From positions 22,878,001 through 22,942,000 of the forward strand of contig OX419757.1 in the NCBI GenBank assembly GCA_948567375.1: a DNA stretch of 64,000 bases. The letters run 5' to 3'. Positions 1 to 11,100 of this stretch are shown here, piece after piece; the first letter of the stretch is position 1, and each line of letters begins with the position of its first letter. This DNA comes from Lunularia cruciata (Eukaryota > Streptophyta > Marchantiopsida > Lunulariales > Lunulariaceae). A program made the position numbers and the translations under genes. Below the pieces are notes generated by a model. The model was not told the DNA's origin, searched no databases, and was given only the letters and a program-made list of their open reading frames with translations.

Positions 1-437
1 AAGTGACTTTGTGTTAAGAAAGAAGAACTCATATCAGACTTGCCACACAGAAACCCAAAGTAAGGAAACTTTGTCTTGGGGTGATCAACCCAATGCAAGG
101 ACTGCATAACAACTTTCCTTTGGTTTATCAACCAAGAAAGTACAAGTGAGAAAATGGCTAAGGCGCAAATGACTAAAACTTGATAGTGCCAAGAGGAACT
201 CATGCAAAATGTGACAAAGGAATGACCATGCAGTGAAGAACTATAAAATTGAGACTTTGTCAAGGGGATTTTGAAATGTCATACAAGTATCCTAAGCCAC
301 TAAGTAGTTCAGCCAAATGAGCGCCTATAGAGAAGCCGTCCAATAATTTGATGTTTAACAATCCTAAGGGAGTTAGGGTCTTGAGATTGAGAGATGGTAG
401 AATTATCTTCCAACTACCATGAGTTAGAGATCACACA

Positions 438-2936
438 ATGCCAAAGAAGAGTGAGAAGAAGAGTCTCTCACTCACAATAAGAAATCTTGTGATTTAGAGG
501 TTAGATATGATAGCTAGGATCAAAGTTTTGAGTAGACTGTGGATCACTTTTCTGGCCTGGAATTGGAACTTGAGTTTTACAAGGTTCATGGTAGAAGTAG
601 CTTTGAGTGATTGTGAGGAGGGACTTGGAATGAAGGGAAGAGAGGCAATCTGGCTCAATGGACAAAGTCAGATTGGAGATTGGTTTTGGGGAGAGAGGCT
701 GGTGAGGAAACTAGGGTTTCATTCCTTAGGAAAGAAGAGTCTACAGAGGAGACTAAAGAAATTCACAATTCTATCACTATGCCATGTACAAAGAATGTGT
801 ATAAGGTCAATACCTTTTGAGACCCTATAAGGCAAAACATTGTTGGGGTGATGATGGCACTCTTCCAGCTTGATCAAACCACTAGATGAAGCATCAAGCG
901 GTGTTTTTCCATTAGATGTTTGCAAGAGCGCAATGAATTAGGCAAAGTGTTTTCACAAAAGAAATGCAATAGATGGCATGGTGTTAGAGAGATTAAACTG
1001 CTCTCCACTATTTGGTGCCATTTGCTGCACATTTCTACTTCAGGTTGGAGCTGATGAAGGAGGCGGAGCAAAGAAAGATGGGGTCTCACTTCATCCAGAT
1101 CTATGACAGGAAGTGGATTCAAAGTATTAGTATATCCAACATATCCAAAGGAGTGATGAGCACTATGCAAGAACGGGCCAACACATGAAGGTAGCACTAA
1201 ATATCCCAAAGATGAAGAAGAGAAGTTGTCTTGCGGAGATGATATCACCTGTTCAGCCTTGAAAGACAAGAAAGGTGAACCCAAAGCATGGCATTGTAGT
1301 AATTGATGAGTCCTTGGGAGCAAAAGAATCAGAAGGCAAAGCCAAGTATAAGTCAAAAGACTTAGGAGAAGAAGAAGAACCAGAGCTTGTGCTGCAAAGT
1401 GGAGAGTCAATCAATGAATTGAGGATGAGCCAGAAGTTTAGCAATGGGGAGAGAACAATGCTAAAAAAAAAGATCAAGAGTTCCATGCCTCAATTGACCA
1501 CATGGGAGGAGATATTTTGTGTCTAGAATTGCCAAGGATGGAGATAGAAGAAACCCAAGAAGCTGAGCCAAAGTTGGGATTCCAGAAAGGTAGGAGATCA
1601 AAAGGAAGTGTACTTGCTGCAATTGGAAAAACAAGAGAGCCCAAGAGATGAAGAAGGAGATAGCTCAAATGAGATGCCTTTGAGAGTGAGGAGATTGAGA
1701 CTTTGGAGTAAAGCTCTAGTAGAAGAAGTGAAGAGTGCTGAACCCAAAGAACCAGAGGTTGTAGGAACCTTTGATTAGGTGGAGTACTTGTCAAAGATTG
1801 TTTGTCCATTGTTGTTGCAGTTGAAGAAGAAGAGAGAAGAGTTGAGAGGAAGTCATGTAGAGCTGAAAGATGAATTGGAAGTAGTACAATATATGAGTGA
1901 AGAAAGTTTGGAGTAAAGAAGGAAATTAATTTGTAGAGAAAGAGAAGTGAAGAACTTTGGATTGAAGTAGAGCTTAGGAAGAAAGAGATTGAGAGCTTGA
2001 CTGAAGATTTTGTAAAGAGAAGTGAAGCAATGACAAAGCAAGAAGAAGATCAAAGGGAGCAAATGGCAAGGATTGAGACCTTGAGGACAGAAGTACTTGC
2101 GTGTAAGTGGAAGTTGTTCATTTGAAGGCTATGGTAGCAATCATGGGACAAGAGTTGGAGAGCTTGAAGACAAGTGCGGCATAGAAAGATCAAGCTTGGC
2201 AAAGAGGGTTAACTATGTTAAGTCATGAGGTGGAGAGGTTGTGCAGGTTGATCAGAGGAATGGAAGTGCAACTCAGACAAAATTTGAAGGAGAAGGAAGC
2301 ATTCAAAGCCAAGTTGGAAGATGAGGTGAATATGTATAGGGAGGAGTTGCAAGTGGAGAGAGAGAAGCTGAAAATACCTAGGCCAGAGATAGCTCTGCTA
2401 TCTCTAGCCTAGGTACTGTCAATGGCTTAGGAAGTAGTAGTGAGAGAGAAGGTGATGTTGAGCACAGTATCAAAAGTTCAGTTGGAGGAAGCAAGACTTC
2501 ATGAACTAAAATTGCTAGTGCAGGAGAGGAGGAAGAAGAAATTGAAGGATGTAAATTTGAATAAGTTATTGATTAGTTTAAGGGAGAGAGTAGATAGGAA
2601 GATGTTGGAGATGGGAGAGGATGTTTGTCTCAGATAAGATGTAGCAAGAAAGGAGTAAGATGAGATTCGGAATCCAAAGAAGAACATTTGATGCAAAGTA
2701 AGAGAGGTAAGAATGCAAGTTACTTTGGATGAGCTTTCTCAACATTAGAGAAAAGTGGGTCAAAAGATAAATATGCAGATAGGATACACATGAGTGCAAT
2801 TGTAGTTCATAGTGAAAAGGTAGAAGAAAGAGTAGAGAATGTAGCAATATTAGATAGACCCAAAGAAGGGGAAATTCTTGAAGGAAAATTGGGTTTGGAA
2901 ACCAAAGTTGAGATTGACATTGGATTGGAGTTGTAA
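438..2936 (+). pseudogene. U3-embedded ORF of family A, decayed copy (coiled-coil protein of unknown function)
   Basis: Open segments at 507-830, 1275-1526, 2215-2412 and 2440-2637 align in order with the equivalent ORF in the other L-type LTRs (14369-15103, 33381-35492, 44958-47330 and the minus copy 54607-57025). The start chosen is the ATG at 438, because a Met-x-Lys-Lys-like start precedes the conserved block ITFLAWNWN in several copies. The N-terminal part has no motif I recognise. The middle is rich in Glu, Ser and Lys, and the second half has heptad-like Glu/Lys/Leu runs typical of coiled coils. Several stops and frameshifts break it. It is not gag or pol, and its function is unknown. 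Confidence 0.7.
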
Positions 2937-3053
2937 CAATTTTGAGATTTGAAGAGGCAGATATGAAGAGTTGCATTGTCATTTTGGACCTATAGGTTGG
3001 TAAAGTTGTTAGGAAATGGTATATTAGTTAACTAACTATCAAAGTGCTTATCC

Positions 3054-3115
3054 TATTTAAAGGAGGCATTCAAAATGTTGTGTTGTTCAGTATTTTTATT
3101 TTTGAAGTTAATAAA
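3054..3115 (+). promoter_or_regulatory. TATA-like box and polyadenylation signal of LTR A1
   Basis: TATTTAAA at 3054-3061 is followed about 50 bp later by AATAAA at 3110-3115. The same pair recurs at the same place in the LTR at 47450-47509, which marks the U3/R region. Both signals lie downstream of the U3 ORF, so element transcription should start after it. Function is inferred from position and conservation only. Confidence 0.55.
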
Positions 3116-3766
3116 GTGAAGTGCTATAACTTAGTGCTTATCATTTTAGCTTAATTCCGAGTATCAATCTTGTGTGTGTGTTTGTAAGTGTTTGGAGAAA
3201 TCTAAACAACAAGTTAGTGTGCTTGTTGGATGTTGGATTCCACAATGTTGATCTTCATTCTGTGTGTTTGATCCTAAGTGAAGAGCAATGAAGCAATGCC
3301 TTGACAAATCTGAGAAATTGTAATTGTTGGTAGTATTTTGCAGTTGTGAGCATAATGCGGGGTTGATGCAAAGCAATTTTGATCAAGGAAGTTATGCCTT
3401 TAGTGGTGGATTGGAATGAAATTTTGAGCCTTTAGTGGTGGTGTGGAATGAAATTTTGAGGTGAGATTGTTTTGCAGTGAAGTAGCCTTCTTTGAGAAAA
3501 TCTAATTATCATAATCAAGATTGTTTGGAAAGATTTGATAGAGTTGTAATTATGAAAGTGTTATTGTGATGAGGTTGTGAGTTAGTGCTTGTTACTCTCT
3601 TTTGGGTGTGGTTTCTACCTAAGAGATTAAAGACATAACCAAGAAGAACTATACTATGATTGTTTTACTTTGTATTTGACCATTTCTTACTTGTATCTCT
3701 GTGGGAATAAACTTTTACTTTTTGATTACGGAAAAAGTGATACTTGTTGGGTTGTCATATGATTTT

Positions 3767-3784
3767 TGGTGCCGTTGCCAAGGA
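3767..3784 (+). other. Primer-binding site complementary to tRNA-Asp (A1)
   Basis: TGGTGCCGTTGCCAAGGA matches the complement of the plant tRNA-Asp 3' end at 16 of 18 positions. It lies 7 bases after the LTR end. This primer type is common in Athila/Tat-like plant elements. Confidence 0.8.
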
Positions 3785-3949
3785 GAAAAATCTGGGAGTG
3801 GAAGAATATGAAGCCAATCCAAAATTGGATGTTCAACCAATATGAATGTCTGCATCAAGAGAACAACAGGAAGAGAGAGTTCCTAAGCAAACTTTGCACC
3901 ATGAAGAAGAAGAATGCCAAAAAAGCCATATCACCTTTGACAAAGTTGA
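3785..3949 (+). pseudogene. gag: Family A gag, N-terminal remnant (A1)
   Basis: This short stretch follows the primer-binding site and encodes the start of gag, recognisable from the MSASRE start at 3846 and the following Glu/Lys-rich residues, as in A2 and A6. It stops after about 35 codons, where a minus-strand family B fragment begins at 3950. The rest of A1 gag-pol is absent, so A1 is a truncated element. Confidence 0.65.
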
Positions 3950-4587
3950 TGCTGTATGTATACACAGCGCTACAAAACATACATCTCTATCAACATCACA
4001 TACTATAGAAGTACAACTCACACATAAGTAATACATGGACTCTAAAGAGCCACAATAATCATTTTGGCTACACAACTCAAATCACACTCAATCAGATCAG
4101 TACTTGATCTGTCACTCAATGATCTACCAACAATTGGGCCTTTATTATAGTCAAGCCATACACACTCTAGCTAAGAGTAGCTATTGTTGGCTTGCCAGTT
4201 TTCTATCCACTCTAGCCAGGAACTAGAAGGCTCAACAATAGAGAAGTGAGCTCTCTAGAGCTGCACTCCCAAAGTATATTCCTGATTTCAACCTAGGTCT
4301 CACACCAACGGTCCCACTGATGGCACACCCGGTGCAAGTAGTGGTGGGCCCCACCATGTAGTCAATCCCCAAAACATGAAATCTGACCAATGGGAAGTAG
4401 TCTATGAGTAATTGCTAAAATACCTCTAACTACTATCACTACTACTCAATTGTCCAAGCAATCTAGATGCAAAGCTACAAATGGCCATGCATATACATCT
4501 TGCTACATAATATACATCGCTGTCAACATCACACACTATAGAAGCACAACTCACACATAAGTCATGCATGGACTCTAAAGGACCACA
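3950..4587 (-). repeat. Family B 3' LTR region, minus copy, with flanking about 105-bp repeats
   Basis: On the minus strand this reads as a repeat X (about 4486-4587, starting TGTGG), the LTR body M (about 4055-4485), then a second X (about 3950-4054). The same X-M-X order is seen at 41755-42407. The purine-rich AGCTAAGAGGGCAAT lies directly before the first X and looks like a polypurine tract. It is uncertain whether X belongs to the LTR. No coding sequence is visible here. Confidence 0.6.
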
Positions 4588-4757
4588 ATTGCCCTCTTAG
4601 CTGGCGGTTAGGTCCTTCTTCCTCCAAATAGCCATCTATCCCAAGTATATGGTATACCCTATGGTAGGCAAAAGATCAAGAGGCCGGGTGCTATCAAGCC
4701 TCATTGTCTGTTGCTTGTTTGCAATCTATACCATATAAAGGATGAACTAGCTATAGG

Positions 4758-5443
4758 TCAAGTACATCTAGGACATAACCATTGTCCTTGAGGAACCACC
4801 ACAAGGGGAGGAGTCATACATGCCATATGCCATCCTCTCAAACAACTATCACACACTTATATAGTAGCAACTCCACTAGAGGAGCTATATAGGATACATC
4901 TCAAGCTTGCACATACAAGTGCCAAGATTAGATCCATAGTATCATCAATGTTTGGGAGGTGGCATGGCATACATTGTGCACATGATCCTTTCAAACAACA
5001 CTGTCACGCCCTTCCAACACAAGGACTCCAAATGGAGAAACCTCACGCATTCTTAAGATAGTGTTGCCTATAGAAACATCAAGTGTCATTGGGGCTGTCT
5101 ACTATAGATATACATAGTCACTTGGATTAAATTGACAGATCAAGGGTCTATAACCTCTTCCTTAAATGGTAGCATACCGTAAGGTATCCCTATGCTGAGC
5201 AATCAAAAAGTTCTCAAATGCTACTGGTATCACTCTCCAAAATATCTCTGCCCATTGAGAACATGTGCTCATCCATACATTTGGATCATCCAAGTCCAAC
5301 ACTACAATAGCATCTCAACAAATGGCTGTAGTTAAATCTGGATCTTGTCCATAAAGTAGAAAGTAAGGAGAGAAGGATGCTAAGGAGGCTTGTTGGTTGA
5401 ACCAATAGCGCATGACCAACCAAGGTAATTGGAGATCCTAATC
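4758..5443 (-). pseudogene. pol: Family B integrase C-terminus with PHD-finger module (minus copy)
   Basis: The reverse strand encodes the end of integrase, finishing in a PHD-like zinc finger at 4764-4898. Visible ligand motifs are C-D-S-C, G-W-H, an M-A-C three residues later, then W-L-C-P-R-C just before the stop. The first CxxC pair has lost its second Cys, and one in-frame stop precedes the C-D-S-C motif. The W, the His and the hydrophobic TPPL stretch are those of a canonical C4HC3 PHD finger. In PHD proteins this fold reads histone H3 tails; here a role in target-site choice is an inference. Upstream integrase sequence is heavily broken. Confidence 0.65.
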
Positions 5444-5557
5444 TTTACAAAGTAATCAGTCTGGAAGTGATAGTGAGGGGGGACCTGAGGTTCAGCAAGC
5501 GGTGGGGATTTGTGAAGCTTGTCATGCAATGATTGACAAAGTACCAAGAACAACAAG

Positions 5558-6884
5558 TCATTGCGTAGCCCTGGTGGTGGATAAGCAGAGACTAGAGGAA
5601 AAGGAGGAGTATCCTACGGGGCCGAGTTCAATTGGTAAAGGAGAAGAGAGTTCAAACGTAGTGTCTTTGAAGATATGAAGATTGCGACTTTGATAGAAGG
5701 AGCCGACAAAGGAGCCCAAGAATGAAGACAAAGACGGCAACAAAGATAAAGATAACTTTGGTGGGATATTGTATCTAACAAAGGTTGTCACACCGTTGCT
5801 GGAGCTACTGAAGGAGCATCGGAACGTAATTCCCCAAGATTGTAGAAAGGTGATGAATGAGTTGTAGGTGGTGAAGCATCTGTTGAGTGAAGTGAAGGGG
5901 TTGCAGGAGCAACAAGTCCAAAGAAATGAAGAAATTGGAGAACTTCGGAGAGAGGAAGTCTTGAAGAAGGCTTTTGAGATGTTACAAGAGAGTTGCAAGT
6001 CAAGAAGAAAAGAACTACAAAAGCAAGCAAGAGAATCAAAGGAGCAGGCAATGCGGCTGAGCAAAATGAAGGAGGAAGTGAGTGATGTGCGCATTGAGAA
6101 TATTCATTTGAAGGCGACAACAGCAATAATGGAGTAGGTGTTGGATAGCTTGAAGAAGAGTGCAGCTGGGAAGGATTAAGCATGGCAGAGGGAGTTAGCA
6201 GTCACACATGAAGAAGAAGGAAGATTGCAAGAGCTGGTACAAAGTGCTGAGTTATAGAGTGCACAGTACGCAAAGGAGAAGAAGATGCTTGCTGCTGAGT
6301 ACAAAGATGAGTTGAAGATGTACCGCGAAGAGTTGAAGGCAGAGCGCTCTTGAGGGTTTGAGTCGGAATCAGTAGGAGAAGTTGCAGGAAAGCTGCGAGC
6401 AATCTTGGGCACAGAGGCTGAAGGGAGATTGGAAGAAGCACGTCTACATGAGTTAAAGTTGCTTGTGCAAGAAACTTGGAAGAGAAAAGCCAAAGATGTG
6501 GATATGAACACGTTGCTGATCCAATTAAGAGAGCGAGTAGACCAGAAAATATTAGAAGTAGAAGACAATGTTAGTCTCAGATTAGATTTAGTCAATTTGG
6601 AGTTAGAGAAAATTAGGAATAGTGTGACAGCGGAGAGGAAGTTAGATGTTGCAAAAATCAGAGTACAAGTGTTATCGGACTTGTTATTTGACTCATTAGA
6701 GAGGAGTAGATTAGGAGATAAAGAGTTAGATAAGTCACTCCTTAGTGCAATTGTAGTTCCTAGTATAGAAGTAGTAGAATTAGTGCAGGAATTGGTAGAA
6801 TTAGCTATACCCAAAGAAGGAGAAGTGGTAGGAAGATCATCCGGTTTGGAAGCCGGTGATGAGGTAGACATTGTATTGGTGTAA
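5558..6884 (+). pseudogene. U3-embedded ORF of family A, C-terminal two thirds (A2 5' LTR)
   Basis: Open segments at 5868-6137 and 6405-6884 encode the coiled-coil half and the conserved C-terminal tail. The block EARLHELKLLVQE at 6435 and the run of E-R-V-D-Q-K-I-L-E residues also occur in A1, A6 and A5. The tail ends in an acidic stretch with D-E-V-D-I just before the stop. An 89-residue segment at 5868 is nearly pure Glu/Lys/Leu coiled coil. Interruptions are one in-frame TAG at 6136 and small shifts. A 266-codon opposite-strand ORF over the same bases is its antisense shadow. Confidence 0.65.
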
Positions 6885-7004
6885 GTACCAATGTTGAGAT
6901 AAGAAGAGGCAAATATGAAAAGATAGATTGTCAGTTTGGATCTACAGGTAGGAAGAGATGTTAGGAAGTGGTGCATAAGTAGGAAGAATTGCCATTTGCT
7001 TCAG

Positions 7005-7012
7005 TATTTAAG
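7005..7012 (+). promoter_or_regulatory. TATA-like box in A2 5' LTR
   Basis: TATTTAAG lies about 120 bp after the end of the U3 ORF and about 670 bp before the LTR end, the same position as the boxes at 3054 and 47450. An ATAGATAAAG follows where A1 and A3 have AATAAA. Confidence 0.45.
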
Positions 7013-7688
7013 GGGAGCATTCGCATTACTATGTTTAGTATTCAAATTTTTGAAGATAGATAAAGTGAAGTGTTGTTTCCAGTGCTTGTCGCTTGAGTTT
7101 AATTCCGATTGTCAATTTTGTGTTTGTGTTTGTGAGTGTGTGGAGAATTCCAAAGTGCAAGTCGATGTGTCTGTGGATGTTGGATTCTGTAGCCTTGATC
7201 TTCATTCTATGTGTTTGATCCTGAGTGAAGTGCATCGGAGCAATGCCTTGATAGATCTAAGAAGAATTGTAGTGTTGGTAGTATTCTGCATTTGTGAGTG
7301 CAGCACAAAGTTGATGTGAAGCAATTTTGATTGAGGAAGTTGTGCCTTCAATAGAGGGGTGGAACACAATTTTGAGGGAAAATTGTTCTTCGCAGTGAAG
7401 TGCAATATTTAGGAGAATCTAAATCATCATAATCAAGAGTTGTTCGGATAGAATTTGCTATGTTGTGATTATGTGTGTGTGTATTCGTGACAAGTTGTCA
7501 AGATTGTAAGCTTGTTACTCTCTTTTGGACGTAGTTTCTACCTGAGAGATTAAGGAAGAAATCAAGAAGAATTACAAGTGACTGTTTGACTTTGTATTTG
7601 ACCAATTGTGAATCGTATCTTTGTGGGAACAAACTTTACTTACTAGATTACCGCAAAAGTGATATTTGCTGGGTTGTCACATGATTTT

Positions 7689-7706
7689 TGGCGCCGCTGC
7701 TAGGGA
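7689..7706 (+). other. Primer-binding site complementary to tRNA-Asp (A2)
   Basis: TGGCGCCGCTGCTAGGGA matches the tRNA-Asp 3'-end complement with two mismatches, 7 bases after the LTR end. Confidence 0.85.
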
Positions 7707-7765
7707 TACAAAACTTGGAAGTGGAAGAATACGAAGCCAAATTTGAAACTTGGTGTCAAAGCAAT

Positions 7766-9720
7766 ATGAATGTCTGCATCAAGAGAACAACAGGAAGAGA
7801 GAGAGTTTGAAGACAAACATTGCATTGTGAAGAAGAAGAATGTCTGAAGATCCAATCTACTTTGGCCGAGACTGATTGAGAAGCATTGGACTTTCAACTT
7901 CTTCACGAAGTTCAAGAATCTTTATGAGAACTCAAACAAAAGAGACGTGAAGGAGGGTGGCAAGGCTACTTTTCATCCCTGTCTTCCAAGAAGAAGAAAG
8001 ACTCAAGCGGGCAAACATATGCATTACGACCCTGTACACCGACTTCCCCTAAAGCTATAAAGGAAGTCGAATTCATTAAGAAGTTCACTTGCAAAAAGAC
8101 AACATGAACACTTACAAAAGAAGAGTGTCAACATCTTGTACAAATGATCTTCCGATTGTCCCGAAGAAATTTCAAAGACCAGGTTGAAGGTGTGGAACCT
8201 CTTCTTCTAATTGGGTTGAAGTCGACACAACCAGAGAAGAAGAAATTGTCAAAGAAGACCCCACTTTGAACTTGACAAATTGGAACCCTTCGGCAGACAA
8301 CACGGCATGCATACCAAGTAGCTCTTTGGTTCTTGGAAGTTCAAACTTACCACAGCCAATTCTGCCGCATCAAACAATGACTTCGTTACCTGTGACCCGA
8401 CACGCCTATCAAAAGTAGAAGAGGACAGAACAAGACAAAGACCCTGACAAATTTATCAAGGAGTTCAAAGTCATTTCCTTTGCAAACAAGGAACATGACT
8501 CCGCGGATCAACTGCAGATTTTTCCAAGTCTGCTCCGAAAGAAGGCTCAAACCTGGTATACCCATGTAACTCAGAAGGGATTCACACCAACAGACTGGGC
8601 AGACTTACAAAATGGCTTCTTGGAACAATTTTGGGAAGTGGATTATGATACAAGTGTCTTTGCGGTACTTAATGATTTGGATTGAGGGAAGAAGGAAAAA
8701 TTGAGAGATTACTTTGAGCGGTTCATGGCCTTATTGAACCGAGTTCTGAAACAATCCAATGTGGTGGGTTATTCTGATGCCCAAGCCATTACCTAGTTTC
8801 TTGGAGGGCTTTCACCGGAGATTTGAATCTTTGCCAAGGAGAGGAATGTAACTTCCCTAGACAAAGTCCTCAAACATGTCACCCAATATGAGGCGGCTCA
8901 CTCTCACTCGTCCTGCAACCAAAGAAATTGGGAGAAGAAGTGCAAGAAGTCTAGATGAAGAGCTTCTTGCAGCACCTCCCCTTCTTCGGAAGAATCCTCC
9001 ACATCTTTGAGTTCCTCCTCGGAATCCGACAAAGAAACTAAGCCACGGAGAATACGAAGACACAGAGGAAAGAAGCGTGTAACACCGCCAACAAAGAATA
9101 TACCTAAGGTGGATCAGAAGTTAGAGACTCTTATTAAAGAGTTTGCGGATTTCAAGATCCAGATGATTGGGACTAACGACCAAAGAAAGCCCCCATCATT
9201 TGGTCAACCAAATGTATGGTGCACTGCATGTGGTAAATCCGGCCACGCTTATACGGAATGTTTGACCCGCACTGCATTTCTAGTGCAACAAATTGATTGG
9301 GTCCCCGGATGGGACCAGGGTGATGAAGAAGAGTCTGTATACCAAACCCAAGAAATACAATCTCCAACGAGCACATCATATCAAGGTCCAAGGTATGGAC
9401 TACAAGAGTACAATACTAATGCTCTCCCACGAAGACCACCAATGAGTGGCCAAAATAGACCTCAAAATGTTGCACCGAGTGCTTGTTACAATTGTGGCTC
9501 GATGGGACATTGGTCTCCAAATTATCCGGAGCCAAGATGGCAAATTGCGTACGTGCCCCTTTGTGGAAATTGTAAAGGATCGGGGCACAAAGGAAATCAG
9601 TGCCCGCAACCATCCAATCCAAAGCCCCCTGTAAAGTATGTACAGACCCCCACTAAGCGTGATGCGCTCCAAGTGAAGGGGAATACAAATGTAAATTTTA
9701 TCACACTTGAGGAAGAGTGA
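7766..9720 (+). pseudogene. gag: Family A gag (A2), decayed
   Basis: Gag is the nucleocapsid/capsid polyprotein that packages element RNA in cytoplasmic particles. The first two thirds is broken by stops but shows the gag core (a YTHVTQKGF-type block near 8560, FERFMALLNRV near 8720, FLGGLSPE near 8800). The last 237 codons (9007-9720) are open. They hold a Ser-rich stretch, an Arg/Lys-rich patch, then three zinc knuckles: CTACGKSGHAYTEC (intact), CYNCGSMGHWSPNY (last Cys lost) and CGNCKGSGHKGNQC (intact). Three knuckles are more than the one or two usual in plant Ty3/gypsy gag. The frame leads toward pol after a TGA at 9718; A6 suggests gag and pol were once a single frame. Confidence 0.85.
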
Positions 9721-11100
9721 CCTCAAGAAGGGAGTCCTGCTTCAGAAGGAGAATGGACGGACCTCAAAATTTTGAAGATAGAACCCGCACGGGGAGGAAG
9801 AATTGAGCTCCCAAAGAAGTGAGTACTACGTCTTTGTCTTCATGAAAAACAAAGAGACTATGACCAAAAGCTATCCTTTTTGTTAAGGAGGAAAAGGTCC
9901 TAGCAAAAGCTAAAGCAAAAGCCTTGCAGAAAGAAATTAAGGAAGCAGTACTCCGCACGCGGGAGATGAGTTTGGAGGAAAATACAAAGACACAACCTCC
10001 AATTTTTCCGGCGGATATCAGGTCCAAAGTAAAAGACTTGATCCAAGCTAAAGTTGGTCAACACAATGATCATTGGGTCAAGAACATATGCACTCCAATT
10101 ACCATCCTTAAGCACCCCAAAGTCAGCTTTGAACAAGCACAAACTTCAGATCTAAAGACAAAGGTGAAGCAGGTGAAATTGGGAGGAGTTCCACAGTACG
10201 ATATTGTGGCAGATATGGCGTCTACAAGTGCTAACGTCACATTTAAACAATTGTGAGAACAACAAGCTATATAAAAAGCAGCTAAGTTCAGCCCTCAAGA
10301 AAGTGAGGGTGATGACCAAGAAAGACTTGCCTGCAATTTATCATATCAAACAAGAAGATTTGGGATCTCCTGAGGTGGATGCGGAGATAGCAGGCTGTAT
10401 GATTTGGGATCAGGTGTGAATGTCATGATAGTAGACATTGCACATCGACTGGGGTATACAATGTTTAAACCAACACCCCGAATTCTGAAATTTGCGGATC
10501 AAACCAAGAGATGGCCCTTGGGCATGCTGTCGAATATCACCACAATCATAGGAGGAGTGCCCTTCAAATTGAATTACATTGTGCTACGACTAGTAACCAA
10601 AACTGGTTATCCTCTCTTGATTGGAAGACCCTGGTTGTACAATGCCCCGGTCATGGTGGATTAGCACCAACAAAAATTAAGATTTAAAGACATTTTGTCC
10701 AAAGAGCAAAAGCTAGTGACCGTAAGTTGGATGAAGGTTCCTCACATTGGGGAAACTACTTTGTCAGAAGACAAAGTTGAATCCAAAGATTCATTGTCTT
10801 TGTCTTCCGAGGACTCCGAAGACAAAGTCCAAGTTAATTACCTGGAATGCTATGAGGTAGAAGTTGAAGATGAAGATCCATACGACATTGCCTTGGGTGA
10901 ACAAGACTTGGAGGAAGGGGGTTTGATAGCAGTACGTCTCGGATTGTGCCAAGTGAGCCACGTGGAAGGATTCATTAAAGCCGATGACTATCAAGATGTG
11001 GTCTTGATTGAAGGAAAATTTTTGGAGATTTTGAAGACAGTCACTACAGAGGAGTTGGCAGGATACATTGCCATGTTTATAGAATTCTAGGATGTATTTG
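9721..11100 (+). pseudogene. pol: Family A gag-pol linker and aspartic protease (A2)
   Basis: A Lys-rich linker (a QAKVGQ-type block near 10050) leads to a retropepsin-like domain. The block AEIAGCMI near 10385 precedes the active-site turn, but in this copy the segment that should hold the catalytic D-[LS]-G-S is largely deleted: it reads M-I-W-D-Q, then V-N-V-M in another frame. Downstream the flap and strand region P-L-G-M-L-S-N-I-T-T-I-I-G-G and the LLIGRPWLY block (10617) are clear. An acidic spacer (10760-10900) separates protease from RT. Several frame changes make it inactive. Confidence 0.75.

Larger units (their letters stand above)
1..3759 (+). repeat. Family A L-type LTR (copy A1), left end outside window
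   Basis: This is a long terminal repeat of a Ty3/gypsy element. Its right end is fixed by the family terminal motif (GGGTTGTCATA here, GGGTTGTCACA elsewhere) followed at once by a primer-binding site. The left end lies outside the window: comparison with the complete L-type LTR at 44387-48127 suggests a few hundred bases are missing. It holds three zones: about 440 bp of non-coding U3, a decayed ORF of about 830 codons (438-2936), and an R-U5 tail with TATA-like and AATAAA signals. The last base pair is TA rather than CA, probably a point mutation. Confidence 0.85.
3950..5443 (-). mobile_element. Truncated family B Ty3/gypsy element, 3' end only
   Basis: Read on the minus strand, this fragment contains the end of integrase with a PHD-like module, a short purine-rich tract, and a 3' LTR. 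It matches the family B 3' end at 41000-42407 over most of its length. The LTR side (3950) ends in TG/CA as expected; the other side stops within integrase near 5443, where family A LTR sequence resumes. It interrupts A1 gag after GTTGA; the matching duplicate is not present at 5443, so the internal side was lost by deletion. Confidence 0.75.
5444..7681 (+). repeat. Family A L-type LTR, 5'-truncated (5' LTR of A2)
   Basis: The right end is the canonical GGGTTGTCACA at 7681, followed by a primer-binding site. The left end abuts the truncated family B fragment near 5443, so roughly the first 1.5 kb of the LTR is missing. The retained part covers the acidic and coiled-coil portions of the U3 ORF, a TATTTAAG box at 7005-7012 and the R-U5 tail. 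Confidence 0.8.

Noticed and set aside
4764-4898. PHD finger as part of a captured host gene independent of the element
   Set aside because: It is joined to integrase C-terminal sequence in both family B copies and lies before the 3' LTR in both, so it is part of pol.
5558-6183. Minus-strand ORFs of 178 and 131 codons
   Set aside because: Antisense of the coiled-coil part of the U3 ORF; not conserved as protein between copies.
6176-6976. 266-codon minus-strand ORF
   Set aside because: It is the antisense of the U3 ORF tail on the + strand. Glu/Lys codons read backwards give Ser/Leu/Phe and few stops. The conserved blocks are on the + strand.
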